Part shown: piece after piece, positions 16,331-25,084 of the stretch
Numbering within the stretch: position 1 is the stretch's first letter
Layout: each line of letters opens with the position of its first letter
NCBI GenBank assembly: GCA_963724945.1
Contig: CAVRWL010000003.1
Coordinates: 1,488,001 to 1,552,000 of the forward strand
Length of the DNA stretch: 64,000 nt
DNA from: Hyphomicrobium_A sp963724945
GTDB lineage: Bacteria; Pseudomonadota; Alphaproteobacteria; Rhizobiales; Hyphomicrobiaceae
Direction: 5' to 3'
The notes under the pieces: generated by a model
The model's database searches: none
What the model was told of the DNA's origin: nothing
Seen by the model: only the letters and a program-made list of their open reading frames with translations
Program-made: the position numbers and the translations under genes

Positions 16331-17158
16331 ATGACGACAATCGTATCAGAGCCATATCAGTGGCCCTACAACGGCGACTTGCGGCCGCAGAATACCGCGT
16401 TCGTCATTATCGACATGCAGATGGATTTCTGCGCTAAGGGCGGCTACGTCGACAGCATGGGCTACGATCTGACGGCGACACGCGCACCGATCGAGCCCAT
16501 TCAGCGCGTCCTCGCCGCGATGCGTGACAAGGGCTACCACGTCTTCCACACGCGAGAGGGGCACAGGCCGGATCTCAACGATCTTCCCGCCAACAAGAAA
16601 TGGCGATCTGAGCGTATCGGCGCTGGCATCGGTGATAAGGGACCAATGGGTCGCATTCTGGTGCGCGGCGAGCGTGGCTGGAACATCATTCCCGAGCTCA
16701 CCCCCAGGGATGGTGAGCCGATTGTCGACAAGCCCGGTAAGGGCACCTTCTGCGCCACCGACTTCGAGCTGATGCTACGCCAGCGCGGCATTGCCAATAT
16801 CATTTTGAGCGGGGTCACCACAGACGTGTGCGTGCATACCACGATGCGCGAAGGCAACGACCGCGGCTTCGAGTGCTTGCTGCTCGAGGACTGCTGCGCG
16901 GCCACCAACCACGACAACCACCTCGCGGCGCTCCACATGGTGAAGATGCAAGGCGGTGTCTTTGGTGCCGTCGGCAACTCCAAGGCGTTGCTGGAGGAAC
17001 ATCTAGCAGCGACATCGCGTTCGCGCTGCCGGGCCCTCAAACTCCAAACGGTGCGAAGTTTCCACGGCACGCAGCCGGTAACAACGCAGGGTGACGATTA
17101 TGACCATGGACTTGTTCGTAAACGGCACGCTGATGCGTGGACTTGCATTGCATCATAA
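16331..17158 (+). CDS. biuH: Biuret amidohydrolase-like cysteine hydrolase (BiuH type), with aberrant C-terminus
   Basis: The ATG at 16331 opens on a sequence typical of BiuH of Rhizobium: PYQWPYNGDLRPQNTAFVII. Triad positions Asp28, Lys134 (DKPGK) and Cys167 (TTDVCVHTT) line up with the BiuH catalytic Asp/Lys/Cys, and GHRPDLNDLPANKKWRS is also BiuH-like. BiuH converts biuret to allophanate and ammonia. The conserved protein should end shortly after GNSKALLE (about residue 222). Instead the frame reads on for about 50 unconserved residues and overlaps the next gene by some 50 bases, suggesting a lost stop or a late frameshift. Allophanate hydrolase is not found nearby. Confidence 0.8.
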   Translation: MTTIVSEPYQWPYNGDLRPQNTAFVIIDMQMDFCAKGGYVDSMGYDLTATRAPIEPIQRVLAAMRDKGYHVFHTREGHRPDLNDLPANKKWRSERIGAGIGDKGPMGRILVRGERGWNIIPELTPRDGEPIVDKPGKGTFCATDFELMLRQRGIANIILSGVTTDVCVHTTMREGNDRGFECLLLEDCCAATNHDNHLAALHMVKMQGGVFGAVGNSKALLEEHLAATSRSRCRALKLQTVRSFHGTQPVTTQGDDYDHGLVRKRHADAWTCIAS

Positions 17159-17483
17159 CTTGGACGGCGCCGCAGTTCATCGGCGCCATCCGCACCGCGC
17201 CGGTCTATCGGCTCTACTCCATCGACGATACCATCCCGGCATGTTCGAGGTCGAGACCGGCGGCGTCGCGGTCGCAGGAGAGATCTACCGCATGAGCGAT
17301 GAGCTGTGCGCACGTGTCGAGGCTGGCGAGCCGCCTCACCTCTACCGCGGTCCTGTCAAACTTGCGGACGGCGGCACCGTCGACGGCATCCTGTTTCCGC
17401 GCGCCATCGCCGAAGGCCGCTACAAAGACATTTCCGGTTTCGGTGATTGGCGCTCCTACGCAGCAACCCTGCGACGCGATTAG
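17100..17483 (+). pseudogene. Gamma-glutamylcyclotransferase/AIG2-like gene with two compensating frameshifts
   Basis: The N-terminus (MDLFVNGTLMRGLALHHNLD from 17106) and the C-terminal part (PGMFEVETGGVAVAGEIYRM onward) read in one frame. The conserved middle, QFIGAIRTAPVYRLYSIDD, reads only in the +1 frame between about 17173 and 17229. One extra G at 17172 and one missing base near 17230 explain this. Proteins of this cyclotransferase-like fold accompany or form the C-terminus of allophanate hydrolases, matching the biuret context. As it stands about 20 central residues are scrambled, so the product is probably inactive unless the sequence is wrong. Confidence 0.65.
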
Positions 17484-17784
17484 ATCCTTGTCGCCAAGCG
17501 CTTCGATCGTTGGCCAGGACCTCGCCGATGCCGCGGTGCTGCGCATGCTGCTCGCGTCGGCGCGTGCTGGCAGCCGGAACGTCGATCAAATCCCGCGCAT
17601 CTGCGCAACCGCTCGCTAACCCTGTCGTGCCCGCGCGCCGACTGCGGGCGCCCCGGGTAACGGTAAGAAATTCTCACTGTGATAGCTCAAGAAGCTCGTC
17701 GCCGCAGGCTTCGGCGACGCTCGCTCGGCCGTGCCCGTCACGGGGCAACAGCGGCTGCCGACAGGGCAATCGCGGAAGAGATCG
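17484..17784. other. Spacer between the ureide genes and the RND operon
   Basis: No supported gene. Short frames here lack ribosome sites and recognisable content. It must contain the promoter of the RND operon, but I could not pick out a convincing element. Confidence 0.35.
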
Positions 17785-20700
17785 ATGGGCATCGTCAAGT
17801 TTGCGCTCAGGTTTCCGCACACGTTCTTCGTGCTCGCCGCCTTCATCCTGTTCATCGGGGTGACGGCAATCCGCGTGATGCCGGCCGATATCTTTCCCGA
17901 GATCAACATTCCGGTCGTGACCATCATCTGGGAGTACGACGGCCTCTCCACGCCCGAGATGGAGCAGCGCGTCACCATCTACAGCCAGTACGCGATCTCC
18001 GCCAACGTCAGCGGCATCAAGGACATGGAGGCGCAGACGCTGAACGGCCTGTCGGTCCTCAAGATCTATTTCCAGCCCAACGTCTCAATCGACCTCGCCA
18101 TCGCGCAGATCGTTTCGGCCTCCAACGCCATCCGCCGCTTCATGCCGCCCGGCATCGAGCCGCCCATCGTCGTGCAGTACAACGCCTCGAGCGTTCCAGT
18201 CCTGCAGCTCTCGCTCACGTCTGAGACCCTCGACCAGGCGCAGCTCTACGACTACGGCATCTACAGCCTGCGTCAGCAGCTGGCGCCTGTGCAGGGCGTC
18301 ACCTTCCCGACGCCCGACGGCGGCAAGCCGCGCCAGATCATGGTCGATATCGATCCCAAGAAGCTGCTGGCCAAGGGTCTCACGCCCAACGACGTGGTGA
18401 ACGCGGTCAACGCGCAGAGTCTCACGCTGCCGTCCGGCCTGATCAAGATCGGCAACATCCAATACACGGTTCGCACCAATTCGATGGCGCCGAGCATCGC
18501 GGCGTTGAACGACATCCCGATCAAGTACGTCAACGGCCAGACCGTGTTCGTGCGTGACGTGGGGCAGGTGCGCGACGGCTGGGCGGTACAGCAGAACTCC
18601 GTGCGCGAGAATGGCAAGGAGGCGGTGCTGTTGAGCGTCATCAAGAACGGCAACGCCTCGACCGTCACCGTCGTCAAAGGCGTGCTCGCCGCCCTCAAGA
18701 TCGCGCGCGAGGCGGCCCCGCCGGGCCTCTCCATCAACGAGCTGTTCGATCAGTCGAAGTTCGTCAGCGAGGCGATTGCCGATGTTGTCCGCGAGGGTCT
18801 CATCGCCGCCGGCCTGACCGCCCTGATGATCCTCTTGTTCCTCGGCTCGTGGCGCTCCACGCTTGTCGTGATGATCTCCATTCCGTTGGCGATTCTGAGC
18901 TCGATCATCGGTCTCTATCTGACCGGCAACACGCTCAACACCATGACGCTCGGCGGCTTGGCGCTCGCGGTCGGCATCCTCGTCGACGATTCCACGGTGA
19001 CGATAGAGAACACGCACCGCATCCTGGAAGAGGAGGGCAAACCGCTGCCCGAGGCGACGCTCTACGGCTCGGCCGGGATCGCGGTGCCGACGCTCGTCTC
19101 CACGCTGTCGATCTCTTGCGTCTTTGCCTCCGTGATCTTCCTGCAAGGCCCGCCCAAGTACCTCTTTGCGCCGCTCGGCCTCGCCGTTGTGCTCGCCATG
19201 CTCGCCTCTTATGGCCTGTCGCGAACGCTGACACCCATCACCATCGGCCTCCTGCTGCAGAACGAGCAGTCGCATGAGGCCAAGGGGCGCGCGCAGGGTC
19301 CCTTCGCCCGCTTTCACGCCGGCTTCGAGCGCGGCTTCGAGCACATGCGCCAGGGCTACGTGCAGCTGCTCGGCGTCCTGCTCGCCCGGCGCACCATCGT
19401 CCCGATTGTCGCTGCGCTGCTCATCGGGCTCGGGGTGGTGCTCTATATGTTCGTCGGCCGCGACTTCTACCCCGTCGTCGACGCCGGCCAGATCAAGCTG
19501 CACGTGCGCGCGCCCGCCGCCACCCGCTTGGAGGAGACGGTCAAGATCTTCCATGCGGTGGAGCAGAAGATCCGCGCGGTCATTCCCAAGGATGAGCTTT
19601 CCTTGGTCGTCGACGACATTGGCGTCCCCGCCAACGCCTACAACCTAGCCTTCACTGACGGCTCGACCATCGCCTCCAACGACGGTGTAATCCTCATCTC
19701 GCTAAAGGAAGGCCATGCGCCGACCGGCGGCTACATCAAGACGCTGCGCCAGGTGCTGCCCGATACCTTCCCCAGCGTGATCTTCTATTTCCAGGCCGCC
19801 GACATGGTGACGCAGATCCTCAACTTCGGTCTGCCAGCGCAGATCGACGTGCGCACCGTCGGGCAGGACGTAAAGACGAACCTGCGCATCGCCCGCGAGC
19901 TCAGGCGGCGCATGGCCGACATCCCCGGCATCGTCGATGCCCACCTGCAGCAGGAGGTCGACGCGCCGGCCTTCTACACGACGATTGATCGCTCGCGCGC
20001 GCTACAGGTCGGCCTCAACGCGGAATCGATTGCGGGCAACATCGACATCAGCCTGAGCTCGTCCAAGCAGGTCAATCCGAACTTCTGGACCGATCCGAAG
20101 TCGGGCATCCCCTACTACTTCGTGGTGCAGACGCCGCAGTACTGGGCGAGCACCCTGGGCGAATTGCAGAACACGCCGGTCTCCACCAGCATCGCGCAGC
20201 ACAACTCCTACGAGACCGGCCAGCCCGTCCCGGGCATGATCAGCAACATCGCCACGATCAAGCGCGACAGTGTGCCGACCAACTCCAACCAGACCAACGT
20301 GCAGCCCGTCTACGAGGTCTACGCCGGCGTGCAGGGCCGCGATCTCGGCAGCGTCTCCGACGCCATCTTCAAGATCGTCGCCGAGCAGCAAAAGGAGATG
20401 AAGCCCGGCAACACCATCCAGATCCTCGGGCAAATCCAGAGCATGGACGAGGCCTTCACCGATCTCATCATCGGTCTGTTGTTCGCCTCCGTGCTCGTCT
20501 ACCTGCTGATGGTCGTGAACTACCAGAACTTCGGCGAGCCCTTCGTCGTCATCCTGGCGCTGCCCGCGACCTTCGTCGGCATTCTGGCAATGCTTTTCAT
20601 CACTGGCACGACGCTGAGCGTTCCCTCGCTCATGGGCGCGATCATGGCGGTCGGCGTCGCCTCGGCGAACTCAATCCTGCTCGTGACGTTCGCACGCGAG

Positions 20701-20985
20701 CAGCAGCTCGCCGGCAGGACGTCCTTCGAGGCCGCGGTCGACGCCGGCCACACGCGCATCCGCCCCGTCTTGATGACGGCCTGCGCGATGATCGTCGGCA
20801 TGATCCCGATGGCGATCGGCGGCCCCGGCGCGGAGCAGAACGCGGTGCTGGCGCGCGCCGTCATCGGCGGCCTGCTGTTTGCGACGCCGACGACGCTTCT
20901 CTTGGTTCCGTTCCTGTTTGCCGTCTTGCGCAAGCGCAACGACGGCAAGCCGGACCATGGCGTATTCGAGGAGACCTCCGCATGA
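17785..20985 (+). CDS. RND efflux permease (inner-membrane pump subunit)
   Basis: 1066 residues from ATG 17785 (MGIVKFALRF), with GGAAGAG upstream; the 18 residues the frame could add before it are not family-like. Standard RND layout: TM1 near residues 13-32, first large periplasmic loop, a TM2-TM6 block with LALAVGILVDDSTVTIENTH (the TM4 proton-relay Asp pair), second large loop, and TM8-TM12 with GAIMAVGVASANSILLVTFA. The long RND length indicates a drug/hydrophobe or metal exporter rather than SecDF; with no metal-binding motif in TM4 (the HME type has DGAVV), the HAE-like class is more likely. First gene of an operon with its adaptor; the stop overlaps the next start (ATGA). Confidence 0.92.
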   Translation: MGIVKFALRFPHTFFVLAAFILFIGVTAIRVMPADIFPEINIPVVTIIWEYDGLSTPEMEQRVTIYSQYAISANVSGIKDMEAQTLNGLSVLKIYFQPNVSIDLAIAQIVSASNAIRRFMPPGIEPPIVVQYNASSVPVLQLSLTSETLDQAQLYDYGIYSLRQQLAPVQGVTFPTPDGGKPRQIMVDIDPKKLLAKGLTPNDVVNAVNAQSLTLPSGLIKIGNIQYTVRTNSMAPSIAALNDIPIKYVNGQTVFVRDVGQVRDGWAVQQNSVRENGKEAVLLSVIKNGNASTVTVVKGVLAALKIAREAAPPGLSINELFDQSKFVSEAIADVVREGLIAAGLTALMILLFLGSWRSTLVVMISIPLAILSSIIGLYLTGNTLNTMTLGGLALAVGILVDDSTVTIENTHRILEEEGKPLPEATLYGSAGIAVPTLVSTLSISCVFASVIFLQGPPKYLFAPLGLAVVLAMLASYGLSRTLTPITIGLLLQNEQSHEAKGRAQGPFARFHAGFERGFEHMRQGYVQLLGVLLARRTIVPIVAALLIGLGVVLYMFVGRDFYPVVDAGQIKLHVRAPAATRLEETVKIFHAVEQKIRAVIPKDELSLVVDDIGVPANAYNLAFTDGSTIASNDGVILISLKEGHAPTGGYIKTLRQVLPDTFPSVIFYFQAADMVTQILNFGLPAQIDVRTVGQDVKTNLRIARELRRRMADIPGIVDAHLQQEVDAPAFYTTIDRSRALQVGLNAESIAGNIDISLSSSKQVNPNFWTDPKSGIPYYFVVQTPQYWASTLGELQNTPVSTSIAQHNSYETGQPVPGMISNIATIKRDSVPTNSNQTNVQPVYEVYAGVQGRDLGSVSDAIFKIVAEQQKEMKPGNTIQILGQIQSMDEAFTDLIIGLLFASVLVYLLMVVNYQNFGEPFVVILALPATFVGILAMLFITGTTLSVPSLMGAIMAVGVASANSILLVTFAREQQLAGRTSFEAAVDAGHTRIRPVLMTACAMIVGMIPMAIGGPGAEQNAVLARAVIGGLLFATPTTLLLVPFLFAVLRKRNDGKPDHGVFEETSA

Positions 20986-22265
20986 GCGCGGACGAGAAGC
21001 AGCCCGAGACTGATACACCCTGGCCGAGCGGCCCGCAGCCCGGCAGCCATGAGCCGTCGGCCGAGGAGATGGCCTCTTTCCGCCGCACCGGCCGCTGGCT
21101 CGGGTTCGGCGTGCTCGCGCTGCTTGTCGGCGCGCTGTCCTATGGCGGGTGGCAGGCCTACTCGGCCCACCGCGCCGTCATGGCGACCGCGGAGCAGGCC
21201 CGCGACTTCGTGCCGGCGCTGCGCGTAGCGGCGGTCAAGCCGAGCGACCGCGTGGTGCAAATCACGCTGCCGGCCACGACCGAGGCATTCACCACGGCGA
21301 ACATGTACGCGCGCGTCAACGGCTACATCTCCAAGCGCAACGTCGACATCGGCGATCGCGTGAAGAAAGGCGAGCTGCTGGCGGAGATCTACGCGCCCGA
21401 GATCGAGTACCAGCTCGCCCAGTCCGAGGCGACGCTCGCCCAGACGCAGGCCACCGTGCGCCAGATGTTGGCGAATATGGAGCTCGCGCGCGTCACCGAT
21501 CAGCGCAACGGACCGTTAGTCCAGCGCGGCTACGTGAGCGCGTTGAACGGCGACACCTACCGGCTGAACCTCAAGTCGCAAGAGGAGCAGGTGCGTGTCG
21601 CGCAGGCCAACGTTGCGGCGCAGGCGGCGCAAGTAGAGGTCAATCGCCAGAACAAGGTCTACCAGCGCATCATCGCTCCGTTCGACGGCGTCGTCACGCA
21701 GCGCAACATCAATATCGGCGACCTCGTGCAGGCCAACGCCGCGAGCGGCACCTTCATGTTCACGCTCATGGAAAGCGACGTGATCCGCACGCAAGTCTAT
21801 GTGCCGCAAGATCAGGCCTTCGGGCTTGTGCCCGGCGTCAAGGCGATTGTGCGCGTGCCGCAGATGCCGGGCCGCACGTTTGCCGGCACGGTGACGCGCA
21901 TTGCCGACGCGCTCGTCCCCGGCACGCGCACGCTTCTGACCGAGGTCGACATCCCCAACCCGGACGGCATGCTGCAGCCGGGAACCTACGTCACGGTGGA
22001 GCTAGAAATTCCGCGCAAGACGCCCTCGCTGCTGGTCCCGGCGCAAGCGATCATTTTCAACGAGAACGGCATGCAGGTGGCCGTCGTCAAGGACGGCACC
22101 GCGAACATCCAGAAGGTCAACGTAACGCGCGACCTCGGCAAGGCGATCGAGGTGGACCACGGCGTTGCCGTTGGCGATCAGGTGATCATCGATCCCCCCG
22201 TCGACCTGCAGAACGGCGCCAAGGTCCGCGTCAAGCAGCAGGTCAAGAAGGCTTCGGCGCAATAA
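20982..22265 (+). CDS. RND efflux periplasmic adaptor subunit (membrane fusion protein)
   Basis: 427 residues; ATG overlaps the permease stop by 4 bases. One N-terminal membrane anchor (about 38-57). The lipoyl domain is split around a helical hairpin: first half VNGYISKRNVDIGDRVKKGE, hairpin about 140-220, second half IIAPFDGVVTQRNINIGDLV. Then a beta-barrel and membrane-proximal domain. It bridges the permease and the outer-membrane channel. The outer-membrane factor is encoded nearby at 22873-24519 but on the opposite strand. Confidence 0.92.
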   Translation: MSADEKQPETDTPWPSGPQPGSHEPSAEEMASFRRTGRWLGFGVLALLVGALSYGGWQAYSAHRAVMATAEQARDFVPALRVAAVKPSDRVVQITLPATTEAFTTANMYARVNGYISKRNVDIGDRVKKGELLAEIYAPEIEYQLAQSEATLAQTQATVRQMLANMELARVTDQRNGPLVQRGYVSALNGDTYRLNLKSQEEQVRVAQANVAAQAAQVEVNRQNKVYQRIIAPFDGVVTQRNINIGDLVQANAASGTFMFTLMESDVIRTQVYVPQDQAFGLVPGVKAIVRVPQMPGRTFAGTVTRIADALVPGTRTLLTEVDIPNPDGMLQPGTYVTVELEIPRKTPSLLVPAQAIIFNENGMQVAVVKDGTANIQKVNVTRDLGKAIEVDHGVAVGDQVIIDPPVDLQNGAKVRVKQQVKKASAQ

Positions 22266-22483
22266 CGCTCAGGCGAGGCATTCCAGCAGCCAATTGAAGC
22301 GCGTCTTAATGCGGAAGTTCCTGGCGCTCTCCTCGCACGGCGATGAAGGGACGGTGAACAAGCCGTTCCAAGCGAGTTCATTGCCCTCCGCGCAGCATCG
22401 CCCCAGGGCCGCGAAATCCCTTCGACCGCACAAAGCGGCGCCGGGCTTAAGCGAGCCCAATAGGTGAGGACGAGGAAATCAAC

Positions 22484-22789
22484 ATGAACCAAAGGCTTCT
22501 TTTTGCGGCCTTAGCCCTGGCGCTAGGTTCTGCGGCGACCGCCGCGGTGGCTGCGCCGGCGGCCGACCTAGGTGGCGTTCGTGCTGGCGGCGGCCTTAAG
22601 CTGCTCCATGCCGTTCATGACGACTACGATCGCGGCGACCGCTCTTTGTCGAATCGAAATCGTTGGGACGACGACGATCATGGCGAGCATCACAGATGGT
22701 GGCATCGCCGGCATCACCGCGATCGGGATTATGATCGTTGGTCTTGGGGCCGCGATCGTGACAATGGGCATGACTACCGCGACCGCTAG
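22484..22789 (+). CDS. Small secreted Asp/His/Arg-rich protein
   Basis: 101 residues from ATG 22484, with GAGGACGAGG upstream. A clean signal peptide (residues 1-23, ending AVAAPA). The mature part is dominated by Asp, His, Arg and Trp: DDDDHGEHHRWWHRRHHRDR and DRDYDRWSWGRDRDNGHDYR. Such low-complexity His/Asp tails can bind metal cations in the periplasm, but no family is recognised. It sits between the convergent RND operon and outer-membrane-factor gene and is followed by a strong hairpin at 22829-22854. Confidence 0.6.
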   Translation: MNQRLLFAALALALGSAATAAVAAPAADLGGVRAGGGLKLLHAVHDDYDRGDRSLSNRNRWDDDDHGEHHRWWHRRHHRDRDYDRWSWGRDRDNGHDYRDR

Positions 22790-22828
22790 AGCCCTTTAGG
22801 CGGTGAACCTCGGGAAGAACTATGTTTT

Positions 22829-22854
22829 GAGCCCTGGCCTCAACGCCAGGGCTC
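22829..22854 (+). terminator. Strong hairpin between convergent genes
   Basis: Perfect 10-bp stem GAGCCCTGGC / GCCAGGGCTC with a six-base loop (CTCAAC). No uridine run follows on either strand, so it is not a textbook intrinsic terminator. Its position between two convergent genes supports a termination or transcript-end-protection role. Confidence 0.6.
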
Positions 22855-22872
22855 TCCCAGCTGCTTCGGCTG

Positions 22873-24519
22873 TCACAGGCAGGGCGGCATATTCGGATCG
22901 ACGGGCCCGCGCAGCACGTCGCGCAGGCTGACGCACGTGCGCCAGTGGCGGAGCTGCTCGTAGGATGGCAGCCACATTGCGTCCCAGCCGCCGCCGAGCG
23001 CGTCGATCAGGTTGACGCTGGCGAGGAAGCGGTTCTGCCGCACGGTGAGCGCGTTGATCTCGTTGGACAGCAGCACCTCTTGCGCCTGAACGACAGCAGT
23101 GAAATCCACAGTGCCCTGCTTGTACTCGGCGATCGTGATGTCGAGCGCCTCGTGCGCGAGCCGCACGGCCTTGGCAAGCGCGCGCGCCTGCCGTGCCAGA
23201 ATTCGCAGGTTCGAAAGCTGATCCTCGACCTGCTGCATGGCGGTGAGAACCGTCTGCCGATAGCTCGCGACCGATTGATAGTAGGCCGCGAGCGCGGCCG
23301 CGACCTGCCCGCGGCGCAGGCCGCCCTCAAACACGACCTGAGCGACGTTGGCGCCGACGGACCACACCTCGTTGGCAACCGCGATGGGAAACGCCTCCGA
23401 GCCCACCCATCCGTAGCTGGCATAGGACAAGATGCTGTTGCCGAAACCGGCGAGGCTCACGTTGGGGAAGTAGGCGGCGACTGCAACGCCGATGAGGGCG
23501 TTCTGGCTCGAGATGGTGCGCTCCGCGTAGGCGATGTCCGGCCGCCGCTCCAGAAGCGCCGACGGCACGCTCGGCGGCATCACCGGAATGCGCCGGCCGA
23601 GCGGTGCCGGCGGGATCGAGACGTCTGCCGGCGGCCGGCCAATCAGCACGGCGATCGCGTGCTCGAACTGCGCGCGCTGAATTCCGACGCCGACGGCTTG
23701 CGCCAGCGTGGTTTGCACCTGCGTCTTGGCGGTGATCACGTCGTAGATCGACACCGTCCCGCGCTTGTAGCGCGCATCCGCGATCTCGTAGGTCTTGCGG
23801 TAGGCGGCGACGGTGTCGTCGAGCAGACGCTGCAGCGAGTCGGTGGCGCGCAGATTGAAGTACGCTTGCGCTAATTGCGTGCGCGCCAGGAGCCGGGCGT
23901 TGGCGAGGTTGGCTGCGCTCGCCTGCGCGGTCCCGATGTTGCTCTCGATCTGGCGCCTAGTCTGTCCCCAGACGTCGATGTTCCAAGCCACTTCCGGCGA
24001 GAGCGTGACCGTCGTTTGCGTTGTCGCGGCGGGTATAGACGAGCCATAGGCCGCGGAGGCGCTGGCGCCCTCATGCCAGCGGGTGGGTATGTAGCTCAAG
24101 CCAAGCACGGGGAAGAGCGCAGCGCGGGCCTCTTGCACCATCGCGGCGGACTGGTGGAAGCCGGCTTCGGCGGCGGCAACGTTCTGGTTGTTGACGTCGA
24201 CCGCGCGCAAGAGCGCGTCCAGCGTCTGATCGCCGTAGACGGACCACCAATCCCCGCGCTCCAAGTCGTCGCGGGGCGTCGCGATCTTCCAGCCTTTGAG
24301 CTCCTTGAACTCGGCGGATACGGGCGCTGCCGGCGGCGCGTAGTCGGGGCCGACCGTGCATCCTGCCGTTGCGGATGCGAGGATGACAGGGAGCAGCCAC
24401 GCGCGGGCCCAGCAGAGAGCACGAGGCGAGCGGCTCGTTGCGCGCGGGCCGATCCCCGCAAGCTGCGGCACCGCGCTGTCCGCCGCGCTTGCCAGATCAT
24501 AGAGAAGTCGCCGCCGCAT
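22873..24519 (-). CDS. Outer-membrane factor of an RND efflux system (TolC/NodT family lipoprotein)
   Basis: 548 residues in the full frame; the signal region ends in a lipobox (SATAGC, Cys about 54), so the true start may be an internal ATG or other start codon closer to the hydrophobic stretch. Two repeated OEP domains follow, with the NodT-family signatures GPDYAPP after the Cys, WWSVYGDQTLDALL, and in the second half RRPDIAYAERTISSQNALIG. About 30 C-terminal residues after the barrel end contain two cysteines. It is convergent with the permease and adaptor operon, so it is probably the third component of that pump, transcribed separately. Confidence 0.9.
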   Translation of the reverse strand: MRRRLLYDLASAADSAVPQLAGIGPRATSRSPRALCWARAWLLPVILASATAGCTVGPDYAPPAAPVSAEFKELKGWKIATPRDDLERGDWWSVYGDQTLDALLRAVDVNNQNVAAAEAGFHQSAAMVQEARAALFPVLGLSYIPTRWHEGASASAAYGSSIPAATTQTTVTLSPEVAWNIDVWGQTRRQIESNIGTAQASAANLANARLLARTQLAQAYFNLRATDSLQRLLDDTVAAYRKTYEIADARYKRGTVSIYDVITAKTQVQTTLAQAVGVGIQRAQFEHAIAVLIGRPPADVSIPPAPLGRRIPVMPPSVPSALLERRPDIAYAERTISSQNALIGVAVAAYFPNVSLAGFGNSILSYASYGWVGSEAFPIAVANEVWSVGANVAQVVFEGGLRRGQVAAALAAYYQSVASYRQTVLTAMQQVEDQLSNLRILARQARALAKAVRLAHEALDITIAEYKQGTVDFTAVVQAQEVLLSNEINALTVRQNRFLASVNLIDALGGGWDAMWLPSYEQLRHWRTCVSLRDVLRGPVDPNMPPCL

Positions 24520-24583
24520 CCCCGTCGCGTTGAATTGGTTCGACGCTGACCGGCTTCGCCTGATCGCGGCGGTCGTTACTGGT

Positions 24584-24608
24584 TCGCTACACCTGCTCGC
24601 TACACCTG
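24584..24608 (+). repeat. Short tandem direct repeat (2 x 12 bp)
   Basis: TCGCTACACCTG occurs at 24584-24595 and again at 24597-24608, a 13-base period, in the region upstream of the outer-membrane-factor gene. It could be a regulator binding pair or slippage; nothing else distinguishes the choices. Confidence 0.4.
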
Positions 24609-24727
24609 TGTCGAGGGATTGGGGCTCCCCGCTGCCCGCCGTGCGGGACTCTTAACGCGAGTCGCCGATTCGCGGGCACCGTCAAAAGCAGGGCTGTCCT
24701 GATTCGTCTGCAAGGCGTCTTGCGACG

Positions 24728-24952
24728 CTAGCGGCCTTCGAGCGCGCGCCAGCCCGCCGCCAGCAGGGCGAGCAGAATCGCGAGCGGCACGACGAACAGC
24801 ATGACGGCGGCGATGGTGATGGTGATGCCGAGCACGAGGAAGGCGATGAAGACGAGGAGAAGGGCCGCTGCGAGGCAGATGAGTGCGGTTGCGACCCAGG
24901 CGCGCCAGCCCGTGAGCACGATTGTCTTGCCGTTTCGCGTTATGACGAACAT
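24728..24952 (-). CDS. Small two-helix membrane protein
   Basis: 74 residues from ATG 24952. After a short polar N-terminus (MFVITRNGKTI) the protein is almost wholly hydrophobic, with two transmembrane helices (about 18-42 and 44-66), and ends in WRALEGR. Good reading frame and codon use, with a 132-base gap to the bactofilin gene on the same strand. I do not recognise the family; a structural or stress role in the envelope is only a guess. Confidence 0.6.
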   Translation of the reverse strand: MFVITRNGKTIVLTGWRAWVATALICLAAALLLVFIAFLVLGITITIAAVMLFVVPLAILLALLAAGWRALEGR

Positions 24953-25084
24953 GGAGCTAAATCTCCTCGGCGGCGCACCGCTGGTCGGGGTCCGAGGGCG
25001 CGGGCCGTCGCAGCGAGGCGGCGAGATGGCACGCGTAACAACAACGTCAGGTCCGTTTATCGGCCGGACGGCAGTAAGCTCAAC

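Noticed and set aside
14180..17158. Calling the isochorismatase-fold genes RutB (pyrimidine degradation)
   Set aside because: No other rut genes are present, and the 16331 gene has the BiuH-specific N-terminus and triad spacing.
18085..19554. 489-residue minus-strand frame inside the RND permease gene
   Set aside because: Asp/Arg/His-rich, without hydrophobic or family character; it is the antisense of a strongly conserved RND permease.
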